DNA of 49,368 bases from Planktothrix sp. FACHB-1365 (GCF_014697575.1 NZ_JACJSC010000043.1:1-49368); one strand, 5' to 3'. Counted from the first letter of the stretch, positions 42,337 through 49,368 are shown. Numbers and translations are program-made. Notes: generated by a model not told the origin, from the sequence alone.

Positions 42337-43218
42337 TTAAAGCGCATCCGCGCTCTTAATCAGGTCTTTAGAGGAATCCTGTTTTGAGATTAAAGTTTGT
42401 TGGGAAGTATAACGAGGAGAACTACTACCACTTTCTGCATGAAAGTAGGTAGCAAATCGTCGTAAGGTTTTGGTTAACACCAGTTGGGATAACATTTCTA
42501 TTGCTTCAGTAGCAACTCGTTGGTTAATAAATAAACTTTGAACATTTCTTTGAGCGATTTCAGCACAAGAAATGGGGTTTTTAGAGAATTCCTCTGGCTG
42601 TGGTAAAAGCAGTTCAGGATGTTGCCAACTAGGAGAAGGAAGATGGATACAGAAAGAGGGATTTTTAAAGTCATTAAAGGCGGTTTTAGCATCAAATGTG
42701 TTAGTAGAACCGATTAAGACTTGTCCGGCGGGTATGCCTTGACCCATATTTCCACAATCTAACCACCAAATTTCAGGAAAGGGTTCTCTGAAGTAGTAAC
42801 CCTCATAATCTAAACATTGACTTAGTTCTATTCTTGCGGTACTATTATCAACGCATCCAATGATAATAATTAGTTTTTGCCAAGAACGTTGAATCATTGA
42901 AATTGAGAATTGTTCTGCGATCGCTCCAAGTTTAACTCCATAAGCTAAACTATATCGAACGGCTAAAATATCAGCTTTATTCAAACCAATTTCAGCTTCA
43001 CAAAAGTTTTGTCGTGGAACATTAACGGCTTCTACTGAATCAAAATCTACAAGCACACCTTCAGCCGCTATTCCCCCTTTTTCCAATGCTAAGATGAGTC
43101 GTGCCAGCATTGGGGCTAAAAATCCTCCGGTTCCTCCACAACCAACTTGAATAAATTGGATTTGTTTATGAGGAGCAAGGGCAATTGGAAGTGCATTATA
43201 GTAAGAATTGTCTATCAT
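42337..43218 (-). CDS. ThiF/E1-like adenylating enzyme of PRTRC type
   Basis: About 293 residues from the ATG at 43218, which follows the JAB stop by 4 bases; an upstream ATG at 43236 is possible. E1-like enzymes adenylate the C-terminus of a ubiquitin-like protein. The dinucleotide-binding motif GCGGTGG is at 26-32, the ATP/Mg set VLVDFDSVEAVNVPRQNF supplies D60, N66, R69 and Q70, K81 follows, and IGCVDNSTAR supplies D124. Late in the protein ISCAEIAQRNVQSLFINQ gives a cysteine that could form the thioester. Sequence and gene position match PRTRC-system ThiF. Its last residues lie in a GCGCATCCGCGC palindrome. Confidence 0.88.
   Translation of the reverse strand: MIDNSYYNALPIALAPHKQIQFIQVGCGGTGGFLAPMLARLILALEKGGIAAEGVLVDFDSVEAVNVPRQNFCEAEIGLNKADILAVRYSLAYGVKLGAIAEQFSISMIQRSWQKLIIIIGCVDNSTARIELSQCLDYEGYYFREPFPEIWWLDCGNMGQGIPAGQVLIGSTNTFDAKTAFNDFKNPSFCIHLPSPSWQHPELLLPQPEEFSKNPISCAEIAQRNVQSLFINQRVATEAIEMLSQLVLTKTLRRFATYFHAESGSSSPRYTSQQTLISKQDSSKDLIKSADAL
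42342..42353. repeat. Dispersed GC palindrome (variant)
   Basis: GCGCATCCGCGC at the 3' end of the ThiF gene, encoding part of its final SADAL residues; two bases differ from the main form. Confidence 0.55.
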
Positions 43219-43222
43219 AATT

Positions 43223-43828
43223 TTAGAAAACCGCATCAGAAATTTGAGGGGGAAGATTGAAAACCCAATGACTCGGAATTTCCCAGAAGAGTTGGTGGTA
43301 AACTCCAATTCTTAAGCGCAAGGTGGGTTGAGTAAAAATTGTACCGAGAACTCCATAAATTTTGAAGCCGGATTCTTCTTCATTATCAATTTGAGAAAAT
43401 GAAGCTTCCATAACATGATGACTGTGAATTTCGATGAGGATATTTGAGCTACTTTCCCAACGAGTTACGCTTAAAAAGTCACGGGTTTGTAATGGAACTG
43501 TTAATTGCCAATGGAAATCTTGCCAAGACAAATGGAATAGAATTTCTTGAGGCGCTACATTTTGTGACAGTCTCAGAATTTCTTGTAATAAAGTTTGGGG
43601 AACTTTAGGATATTGAAGATGAAACTGTGGAGGAACAAAAGCTAACCCAGGAATTGTACAAGCTCTGAAAGGAGCAATGACATTTAATCCTTCCCGAACA
43701 CTTCTAAGCATGACACCATTGCCTGCCATAATAAACTCATACATCAAAGCGTTAAAAGGGGGAAGGGTTGGATTTTGAGCGATCAAATAATTCGCTAGTG
43801 GTGGAGTAGTCAGGGTTTGATTAGACAT
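43223..43828 (-). CDS. PRTRC protein A-like JAB/JAMM metalloprotease
   Basis: A 201-residue protein. The zinc site is complete: H135-S-H137, seven residues, S145, two residues, D148 (IEIHSHH...SFSQID), which is the JAMM pattern HxH-x7-S-x2-D. EEESGFKIYGVLG and RLRIGVYHQLFWEIP follow, as in PRTRC system protein A. JAMM proteases cleave isopeptide or C-terminal extensions of ubiquitin-like proteins. The gene overlaps the E2-like gene (19 bp) and precedes ThiF, so E1, E2-like and deubiquitinase-like activities are linked. Confidence 0.85.
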   Translation of the reverse strand: MSNQTLTTPPLANYLIAQNPTLPPFNALMYEFIMAGNGVMLRSVREGLNVIAPFRACTIPGLAFVPPQFHLQYPKVPQTLLQEILRLSQNVAPQEILFHLSWQDFHWQLTVPLQTRDFLSVTRWESSSNILIEIHSHHVMEASFSQIDNEEESGFKIYGVLGTIFTQPTLRLRIGVYHQLFWEIPSHWVFNLPPQISDAVF

Positions 43829-44523
43829 TCAATGACTTCAGCAATAGTGACTTTTTGCTTGGAACTCTTGGAATCAGAAATAGCGATTAAGTCCCCTAAT
43901 AGGTAATGTTTTGTATTAACCAATTTTGCCCATTGCAACCTTATATCTTGAGGAAATTTCCGTGATTTTCCTGATACACTATCACCATTGAAGGGAGTCT
44001 GTATAAAGAGATTCCATACATCATTAATAGTTGTTGCCAAGGCAGTTGGTACGGGATTAGATCCAAAGCAAATTCGACCATTAAAATTAATATTGGGAAA
44101 AGGTGCATTGTAAACTTGAGCTTGTGGATCAAACTGTTTAGATTTGATTGCCCATAAATAGTATTGATGGTTAACTCCGATTAAAACTAATCCAGGTAAA
44201 GGAATCGAAATCATTTGAAATTGAGAATGATTTTCTAACGTTAGTAAGTTGTGACGAGAAGGGGGAATAAATTTAACAATCCATTGTGCTTTTTGATGGC
44301 TGCCAATACGAACAATACCAGGGGAAAGAAATCCTGAATCTATAGGTAATTCAGAGAAAGCATTTCTGACCGCTTCACTGGAAATAAACTGGGTTAGAGT
44401 TTGGTTGTCTTTTTGATATCGAATTAGGTATTGTCCCTCTAAAATAATTAAGGTACAAAGAACTTGAGAATTGAGAGAATTAATAAGGGCATGAGGATTA
44501 AGCGGTGTTAGAGAAAGATTCAT
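43810..44523 (-). CDS. PRTRC protein B-like (E2-like, Prok-E2_D family)
   Basis: A 237-residue protein with the PRTRC B landmarks: FIPPSRHNLL, ISIPLPGLVLIG (106-117), YYLWAIKS, VYNAPFPNINFNGRICFGSN (137-156) and WNLFIQTPFNGDS (170-182). The family is related to ubiquitin E2 enzymes; C152 in ICFGSN is at the position where family members have VCWGN and is the candidate acceptor cysteine. No experimental transfer activity is known to me for this family. It overlaps both neighbouring genes. Confidence 0.83.
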   Translation of the reverse strand: MNLSLTPLNPHALINSLNSQVLCTLIILEGQYLIRYQKDNQTLTQFISSEAVRNAFSELPIDSGFLSPGIVRIGSHQKAQWIVKFIPPSRHNLLTLENHSQFQMISIPLPGLVLIGVNHQYYLWAIKSKQFDPQAQVYNAPFPNINFNGRICFGSNPVPTALATTINDVWNLFIQTPFNGDSVSGKSRKFPQDIRLQWAKLVNTKHYLLGDLIAISDSKSSKQKVTIAEVIECLIKP

Positions 44524-45271
44524 CTTTTTGGGCTAAATTCCAAAGATTAATAAGCGTGAGTTGGTTAGCAATTTCTGTTTGTAACCATTGTTTCAACTCC
44601 CAAAAAGCCGTTTTTAGTTTAAGGGCTTCTTGCCAATCTTGAGTTAGGATATCAATGTTATCTTGGTTCCATTCAAGGTAAATACTACTTTCTAAGGTGG
44701 CATCAAGCCAAATATTCCCTGTACTATGATCGATAATACTCATCACATCATAGAGATAGGATAAAGGTTCTGGTACAGTCTGGCAAAGAGATTGAAGTTT
44801 CTGCCAATCAATTTGTTCAACCGTTAAAACATCACTGGGATTAATTTCAAAATGTTGCTTCCAACTTGTTTGAAGGTAACTAGAGTCGTATAAGCAAATT
44901 AGGAACTGTTCAATGGGTTCAAATTCATCTATACTAATTGAATACCAATCAAAGTTTTGAGGAATAAAAGGAATAAAAGAGCAACGTTCATCTAATTCAA
45001 ATTCATTTTGAAATATCGGAAAAAGCCGTTCATTAACTAAATCAAAAAATTCTAATTCTCTGAGAGAATGAACTGAATTAAAATTAAAGCTTAAAACCGG
45101 CGATGTTGAATGATTCCAGCTATCGGGAAAGTTGATTTTATAAAGGGAAAGTATTATACTGCTTTCCCTAAGTTGTTCTAAATAATCTAATCCATCCTTA
45201 ACTTGCGTAGGAACTTTGAGAGATTGCAAGTAAGTTATTGCATTTGTTGATAATGAAGGAGTTAAAAACAT
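44498..45271 (-). CDS. PRTRC protein F-position hypothetical
   Basis: About 257 residues from the ATG at 45271; it overlaps the gene before by 10 bp and the E2-like gene by 26 bp. It is acidic, aromatic-rich and mostly helical (for example FPIFQNEFELDERCSFIPFI, and a C-terminal helix LKLKTAFWELKQWLQTEIAN). It occupies the place of PRTRC system protein F between proteins C and B. I cannot confirm the family by motif, so the call rests on gene order and size class. Confidence 0.55.
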   Translation of the reverse strand: MFLTPSLSTNAITYLQSLKVPTQVKDGLDYLEQLRESSIILSLYKINFPDSWNHSTSPVLSFNFNSVHSLRELEFFDLVNERLFPIFQNEFELDERCSFIPFIPQNFDWYSISIDEFEPIEQFLICLYDSSYLQTSWKQHFEINPSDVLTVEQIDWQKLQSLCQTVPEPLSYLYDVMSIIDHSTGNIWLDATLESSIYLEWNQDNIDILTQDWQEALKLKTAFWELKQWLQTEIANQLTLINLWNLAQKDESFSNTA

Positions 45272-45693
45272 AGAATTGGATAACAACAGGGCTGGGGTGA
45301 GGAATGGATTAAATTAGAGGTTGTCTTTGAGGTACTGTGAATTTCTATTTCTGCTTGAGCGATCGCTGCATCAATTTCTTCCCTTATTTCAATTAAAGTT
45401 TCTACCGTTAATTGACCCTGGAGTTCGAGTTGTTTGAGTTTCCAACTTAAAGCCAAAGCGGGGTTGATGGCTTCCGGTGCTGCTTTAAGAGAGTTAACAA
45501 GTGCAACATTTCCCTTAGTGCCAACTTTCTTAACAATTTCAATGTGTTCTTCTCCATCTACCATCTTTCGAGTTAGCGTAGCTCCAGCAACATCTGCATA
45601 GAATGGAAGTAGAGTTTTGATAATGGTTTCATCTGTTGCTGCTTGTTCAGGAGACAAAGGAATTCGTTGACCTTCAAGAATTAAGATAGGCAT
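45262..45693 (-). CDS. PRTRC protein C-like (beta-grasp candidate) with C-terminal extension
   Basis: A 143-residue protein. Residues 1-62 read MPILILEGQRIPLSPEQAAT, then TIIKTLLPFYADVAGATLTR and an end IEIVKKVGTKG. PRTRC protein C has the same plan (strand, P-x-x-S-P-E-x helix, FYA-x-x-YPEL-like segment, final VGTKG) and is about 65-75 residues. Here a helical extension of about 60 residues follows (LALSWKLKQLELQGQLTVET). The position in the cassette and the GTKG segment make it the best candidate for a ubiquitin-like substrate of the E1 and E2-like proteins, after removal of the extension by the JAMM protease. That processing is inference. Confidence 0.7.
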   Translation of the reverse strand: MPILILEGQRIPLSPEQAATDETIIKTLLPFYADVAGATLTRKMVDGEEHIEIVKKVGTKGNVALVNSLKAAPEAINPALALSWKLKQLELQGQLTVETLIEIREEIDAAIAQAEIEIHSTSKTTSNLIHSSPQPCCYPILCF

Positions 45694-45697
45694 GGTT

Positions 45698-46069
45698 TTA
45701 AAACAGAGTAAGTTGATGTTTGGGAGATGAAGATTGAGAAGAAACTGATGAGGAAAGTGGAGGGGGTGAATCTACGGAGCGTTTCTGGTAATTGTGTTGT
45801 GATTCTTCAAGTGTTTGCTTCTCAAGTAATTCTAGTGCAATTGCTTTTCTTTGGGGAAGTTCATTTTCTAATTGTACCAACATTGAGTTGATTAAATCGG
45901 GAAACCTTAATTCCTCAAGGGTTGTTTTTGAAAGAATGGGTGGAGAATTAGAAATTCCCACACCGATCAGAGCAACTCTGGGTTGGTTCAATTCTGTTTG
46001 AGGTAAGAGTTGAATGTGAATGGTAATTGTATTAGTTTCAAAATTATACTGACTGTCCAAATCTGACAT
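45698..46069 (-). CDS. PRTRC protein E-like hypothetical
   Basis: A 123-residue protein: TITIHIQLLPQTELNQPRVA, LIGVGISNSPPILSKTTLEE, a helix through LVQLENELPQRKAIALELLE, and a serine/proline-rich tail. PRTRC protein E has the same strand-strand-helix plan and lies directly before protein C, as here (4-bp gap). Similarity is weak apart from that. First gene of the cassette; the GCGCGTCAGCGC palindrome is 28 bp upstream of its start. Confidence 0.6.
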   Translation of the reverse strand: MSDLDSQYNFETNTITIHIQLLPQTELNQPRVALIGVGISNSPPILSKTTLEELRFPDLINSMLVQLENELPQRKAIALELLEKQTLEESQHNYQKRSVDSPPPLSSSVSSQSSSPKHQLTLF

Positions 46070-46096
46070 TTTTCACCTTGAATTCACTTAACTTAA

Positions 46097-46108
46097 GCGC
46101 GTCAGCGC
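46097..46108. repeat. Dispersed GC palindrome
   Basis: GCGCGTCAGCGC between the GIY-YIG gene stop (46134) and the PRTRC E-like start (46069). Confidence 0.75.
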
Positions 46109-46133
46109 ATTCTAGTGGAGATATGAAACTGTT

Positions 46134-46778
46134 TCATCTCCAGTTGTCTAGCCAAGTTAAGAGTTGATTCAACTGTTCATTATTGAGAGCAAACCATTCT
46201 CCTGTTTTTCGATAATGGGCAAATTTGGTATGGGTAGCTTTTTCTAATGCGATCGCATCTGAACAAAAAAGAGTTTTAACCACATTTAACGAGACTGCAC
46301 AGGATGTTTGTAAAGTTTGTAGTCGCTTTTTGAGGTTTGTTGTTCGACCAATTTTATACAAATTACTAACTCCTGAACGAACAACATAGATGTAGCCTCT
46401 GCGACTAGACAAGGTTGAAGCTTCTGATAATTTAGCAATCTGCTCATATTGAATTTTAATTTGAATTTCTCCAGCTAACAGCTTTTCAGGTTGAAAGGGA
46501 TAAGAAACAGAAATTAGCTGAAGTTGGTCTAAAAGTTCTAGCGAGCGTTGAATAGCAGAAGAGGAAACGTTGAGAACCTGTGCTAAGGTAGTTAAACGGG
46601 TTAAAACGATTGAAGAATTAGGGGGCTGAGTTTTGGATTGTTTTGATGAAGTACGAAAAGCAATATCACACAATTCTATCAGCAGATTGACTGCTAAATG
46701 ATCGCAGTAGGCTGTATCTTCTTGCTCTCGAAGGATAGTAGTATACCAAGAGTGAAGAGATTTATCTTTGAAATTCAT
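46134..46778 (-). CDS. GIY-YIG-type (T5orf172/MUG113) protein with HTH domain
   Basis: A 214-residue protein. Residues 30-110 contain a helix-turn-helix (LTTLAQVLNVSSSAIQRSLE). The C-terminal 80 residues are a T5orf172/GIY-YIG nuclease-like domain: RRGYIYVVRSGVSNLYKIGR, TTNLKKRLQTLQTSCAVSLN, and LEKATHTKFAHYRKTGEWFA with its acidic residue. The Y-I-Y...YKIGRT core, R and E of a GIY-YIG active site are present. A site-specific nickase or regulator role is possible. Its start overlaps the 96-codon reading frame upstream. Confidence 0.8.
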   Translation of the reverse strand: MNFKDKSLHSWYTTILREQEDTAYCDHLAVNLLIELCDIAFRTSSKQSKTQPPNSSIVLTRLTTLAQVLNVSSSAIQRSLELLDQLQLISVSYPFQPEKLLAGEIQIKIQYEQIAKLSEASTLSSRRGYIYVVRSGVSNLYKIGRTTNLKKRLQTLQTSCAVSLNVVKTLFCSDAIALEKATHTKFAHYRKTGEWFALNNEQLNQLLTWLDNWR

Positions 46779-47052
46779 AAGCTTTTTTTAAGTTCCAAGA
46801 TGCTACTTGTTTTAAGTGCTTTAAACGGGCTGTATGAGTTTTTTGGTGAGGATTTTCAGCCCAATAGAAATACTTGAGGGATGGCATTAATTCTGAGATT
46901 GGATTAAAACTGGGGTGGTAACTGGGCATTAAGTTAGAGAGATAGCCGAGTTCTTGCTTGAGCGATCGCCACCAAGATTGAGCAACTGCTTTCGAGGAAA
47001 ACCCTACTATTGCTTGATAAAATTTATGATCTGTACTGGTTCGATAGCCAAC
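46762..47052 (-). pseudogene. 96-codon continuation of the unknown gene after an in-frame TAG
   Basis: Directly after the TAG stop of the 349-residue gene (47053-47055) the same frame stays open for 96 codons: VGYRTSTDHKFYQAIVGFSS, KAVAQSWWRSLKQELGYLSN and so on to a TAA at 46762. The encoded sequence looks like real protein (W, Y and H in regular positions) and has no start codon in its first 41 codons. It is probably the amputated C-terminal domain of the upstream protein. TAG readthrough is the alternative. It overlaps the GIY-YIG start by 17 bp, the tight coupling seen elsewhere in this operon. Confidence 0.6.
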
Positions 47053-48102
47053 CTATTCTGATAATTTGACGAATGGAAGAATAGGACTAATTGAGTTGTT
47101 TTTAAGCTCTAGGTCATCATAGCTAATGTTATTTTCATCCGGTTCCCATTTAATGATGACAGGTTTTTTAGAGTTAAGTTTTAACTCGATAACTTGCCCA
47201 AAGTTATAGTTATAGTTGCATTCTTTGGAAGAGTTAAGCCGAGATTTAAGTGTAGACTGAACAACAGATGAACTAACTTGATAACCCCATAAACCAACAG
47301 TCCGTTTTTTTTCCTCTAGGTAAGATAAGAAAGCATCTTGCCATGCTGTTTGTAAATCTTCACCCAAAAACTGTTCTGCTTGTAAATATTTGCTTTGGAT
47401 GAAAGCTTTTTTGAGAGCAGATGCAAGATTAGGGGATGAGTGTAGTTGTTCTAAAAGATTCTGGGGACTATTGAGATCTAGCCACAAGTTAGCCCAAACT
47501 TTTAACTCAGTTAAACTTAAATTTTTAGCAGCATCTAGGATATTTTTTGAGGGCAAGTCAATCAGACAAGCATAAGGAATTCCGGGGAAATCCTTAAGGG
47601 GAAAAACCCAAGATTCATTTTGATTAAGTAAATGATATCCTGCTTCATCAACGCTTTTTAGCCAAAATAAAGTTTGTGAAAGCTGAATTAACTCATCTGT
47701 TTCAGTTATCGCTAACGTTCCATTTGGAATTATTAAAAAAGTTTTTTGAGGAATAAATAAAGCAAGCGGTTTAATCTTTAAAGTCTGCAACATATCCCAG
47801 GAGTAGCAGAATTTTTCAGAAACTTGCTCAGAATTAGATTCCCACCAGGAAATTTGGATCGGATAATGGGAGTTAGAAATAACCTGTGAGACAACACCAA
47901 AGTGTTTTCCATTGGTTACAAATGTTCCTTTGAGGAATGGCTCTGTTACTTGATGAATTTTAACAGGTGCTAAAACGTGGCTGACTCGAAAGTTAGGAAT
48001 TGATAGTTGAGGCTCTGAAGTTTTTGGCATTAATGAAAGTAAGTTAATCCAGTCAGAGGTAATGGGGCTTGAATAAATCTTGCTTAAATTCAACATAAAC
48101 AT
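47053..48102 (-). CDS. Hypothetical protein, possibly truncated by in-frame TAG
   Basis: A 349-residue protein. It has a beta-rich core with FLKGTFVTNGKHFGVVSQVI and LALFIPQKTFLIIPNGTLAI, and helical parts LTELKVWANLWLDLNSPQNL and LGEDLQTAWQDAFLSYLEEK. No family recognised. It lies between the primase-polymerase and GIY-YIG genes. A 96-codon frame continues immediately after its TAG stop. Confidence 0.6.
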   Translation of the reverse strand: MFMLNLSKIYSSPITSDWINLLSLMPKTSEPQLSIPNFRVSHVLAPVKIHQVTEPFLKGTFVTNGKHFGVVSQVISNSHYPIQISWWESNSEQVSEKFCYSWDMLQTLKIKPLALFIPQKTFLIIPNGTLAITETDELIQLSQTLFWLKSVDEAGYHLLNQNESWVFPLKDFPGIPYACLIDLPSKNILDAAKNLSLTELKVWANLWLDLNSPQNLLEQLHSSPNLASALKKAFIQSKYLQAEQFLGEDLQTAWQDAFLSYLEEKKRTVGLWGYQVSSSVVQSTLKSRLNSSKECNYNYNFGQVIELKLNSKKPVIIKWEPDENNISYDDLELKNNSISPILPFVKLSE

Positions 48103-48142
48103 TGTCCCATTCTGTTGATGTTAGAAGCATGAGCTAACCAGT

Positions 48143-49039
48143 TCACGAATATTTAGCGTAGTGATGTAGGGTGCGCTCAGTAATTCCAATCCCCCGAAAA
48201 CTTTCCCATTTGTATTGACATTCTTCCGGTTGATATTTATGGCTTAATTGGCTCCATTCCTCCCAATCAGGAAGTAGAGAATCGCTAATATATTTCAGTG
48301 ACATTCCTATGAATATCCATGATTCATAGTCGTCAGCATAGCGAGGATGGATAATTTCCAACAGCAGCTTTGCTTGTTCTACGGTTATAGAGCAGCTTGG
48401 GAAGGAAACGGAGGAGATTTTTGAGGTTGATACTCTCTTATATTTTCGAGACGGTTGGGGTTGGGAAAGTAACTCAATCACCCAATCTGGTGCGATCGCA
48501 ACTTCAGTTGTATCAGGTCGATTAAGCCAGTGGTAAGAACCTGTAAGGGGATGGGGAGAAGGAGGGAGAACGGATTGATGCCCCTCTCCCCTTAGTTCCA
48601 ATCCTTCACCGGAGACAGTGGAGATTTTACGGGACTTAAAGCTTGTTGTTGGACTGGGAATAGAAAAGAGATATTGCGCCCTCCCCGACCGCCCCGAAGA
48701 CCAACCGACAGTCACAGGTAATCCTTGACCCGCAGACAATTTTTCGACAACATCCATTGCACTCATCCCATCAATATCAATAGCAACTAAAAACTCAGAT
48801 TGAGTTTGTCCACAGAGCAACCCAATCCCCTTGGGAGTGACAGAGTACAATTTGTTATTTTTATTGAATACAGCGACTGAGCCTTGGTGAATCAGGGATG
48901 TTTTTAGGGATGGGGGAGAGAAATAATGATGTTGCCAGGAATAACCTAATGGTTGTTTGTTACCATTGACAGGAATGATACGCCAGTGAGGAGGAAGAAC
49001 ACTTAATGTTTCAATGAGTTTAATCAGTGAACCCTGCAT
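48143..49039 (-). CDS. Primase-polymerase (Prim-Pol/AEP) with PriCT domain
   Basis: A 298-residue protein. The N-terminal archaeo-eukaryotic primase-like domain has IPVNGNKQPLG, GIGLLCGQTQSEFLVAIDID (catalytic D88 and D90), the basic motif WSSGRSGRAQYLF (113-125) and GLELRGEGHQSVLPPSPHP (about 143-161), all typical of plasmid and phage Prim-Pols. The C-terminal 80 residues form a PriCT-2 domain: LLLEIIHPRYADDYESWIFI, GMSLKYIS and WESFRGIGITERTLHHYAK. It should synthesise primers for the family A polymerase. First gene of the module, with the dispersed palindrome 30 bp upstream of its start. No helicase domain is fused. Confidence 0.9.
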   Translation of the reverse strand: MQGSLIKLIETLSVLPPHWRIIPVNGNKQPLGYSWQHHYFSPPSLKTSLIHQGSVAVFNKNNKLYSVTPKGIGLLCGQTQSEFLVAIDIDGMSAMDVVEKLSAGQGLPVTVGWSSGRSGRAQYLFSIPSPTTSFKSRKISTVSGEGLELRGEGHQSVLPPSPHPLTGSYHWLNRPDTTEVAIAPDWVIELLSQPQPSRKYKRVSTSKISSVSFPSCSITVEQAKLLLEIIHPRYADDYESWIFIGMSLKYISDSLLPDWEEWSQLSHKYQPEECQYKWESFRGIGITERTLHHYAKYS

Positions 49040-49068
49040 TGATAAAAATTAAAACTATCCCCTTAACA

Positions 49069-49080
49069 GCGCGTCAGCGC
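49069..49080. repeat. Dispersed GC palindrome
   Basis: GCGCGTCAGCGC 30 bp upstream of the Prim-Pol start; the outermost copy, at the start of the module. Confidence 0.75.
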
Positions 49081-49111
49081 CTTGAAAAAACCATCAAAAT
49101 TGTGTAAAAAA

Positions 49112-49252
49112 ATGATGACTCAAACCCAAACCGAATCCAAACTTTACAGCTTTGATGAGTTTATCAACTGGTATCCTGAAAACTCTACTGTACGGTACGA
49201 ATTGCATGATGGAGTTATAATCGAAATGCCCAAGCCAAGGGGGTTCTTCTAG
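49112..49252 (+). pseudogene. Truncated Uma2-family nuclease fragment
   Basis: A 46-residue frame: KLYSFDEFINWYPENSTVRY and ELHDGVIIEMPKPRG correspond to the first 45 residues of Uma2 proteins (F-x-E-F, YEL-x-DG, MP-x-P-x-G). The frame ends in a TAG after GFF, and the catalytic D and ExK segments are absent from the remaining 116 bases. Nothing else is seen to the window edge. Confidence 0.8.
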
Positions 49253-49368
49253 ACTAACTATGATAAATTCAGAGAAAAATGCCAATTTAAGAGAACTCTT
49301 CTTCTAAAATTAGCAAAGTTATTTAAGCCATAAGCTCTTCTCTTAATTAGCTTGATTTTCTGATTAAT

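Noticed and set aside
49094-49285. Minus-strand 63-residue frame at the window end
   Set aside because: It is the antisense shadow of the truncated Uma2 fragment read on the plus strand at 49112-49252.

Overview
The window looks like part of a large plasmid, or plasmid-like integrative element, of a filamentous cyanobacterium. The cyanobacterial signs are the frequent HIP1 octamer GCGATCGC, a CyRepA1-type giant replication protein, Uma2-family nuclease genes, Ycf35/Ycf46-like proteins, and AT-rich intergenic repeats of the AAAAACCCGG type. I favour an Oscillatoriales-like host, but no rRNA or housekeeping gene is present to fix the genus.

Layout. (1) 1-5 kb: mobile-element debris and a DNA methyltransferase. 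A 5'-truncated view of an IS630-type transposase is followed by a beta-type DNA methyltransferase and a tnpB broken by a decayed group II intron, whose reverse transcriptase has lost its finger motifs and runs into unrelated coding sequence. (2) 5-17 kb: plasmid maintenance. A 1238-residue Rep protein has an iteron array upstream of it. Then come Uma2, an orphan DUF433 antitoxin, a UPF0175/DUF3368 toxin-antitoxin pair, a nuclease-like protein, a tandemly duplicated tnpB 3' half with its end hairpins, an HTH protein, and parB divergent from an XRE regulator. parB contains a perfect 30-bp palindrome. (3) 17-23 kb: a four-gene operon (iSTAND-like protein, MoxR AAA ATPase, CoxE-like vWA protein, formylglycine-enzyme-fold protein) that looks like a MoxR-vWA conflict system. 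Its last gene ends in a GC-rich stretch with the codon signature of a diversity-generating retroelement target. (4) 23-27 kb, plus strand: an Fe/2-oxoglutarate oxygenase, a YbaK-type deacylase and three small or membrane proteins, one with a vWA-like DxSxS motif.

(5) 27-49 kb: one almost uninterrupted minus-strand module. In transcription order it encodes a primase-polymerase, an unknown protein split by an in-frame TAG, a GIY-YIG protein, a six-gene cassette in the order of the PRTRC system (E, C, F, B/E2-like, A/JAB, ThiF/E1), a Ycf35-DUF2997-Ycf46-like trio, several small proteins including Gp157, the beta clamp, the gamma/tau clamp-loader subunit, a family A DNA polymerase, delta, delta', an SSB and a SLOG-like protein. 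The element therefore carries a nearly complete replisome of its own, joined to a ubiquitin-activation-like cassette. This is the most unusual feature of the window. A short GC palindrome, GCGCGTCAGCGC, and near variants recur at six gene junctions only inside this module.

Limits: all family calls come from reading motifs by eye. No alignment or database search was run.
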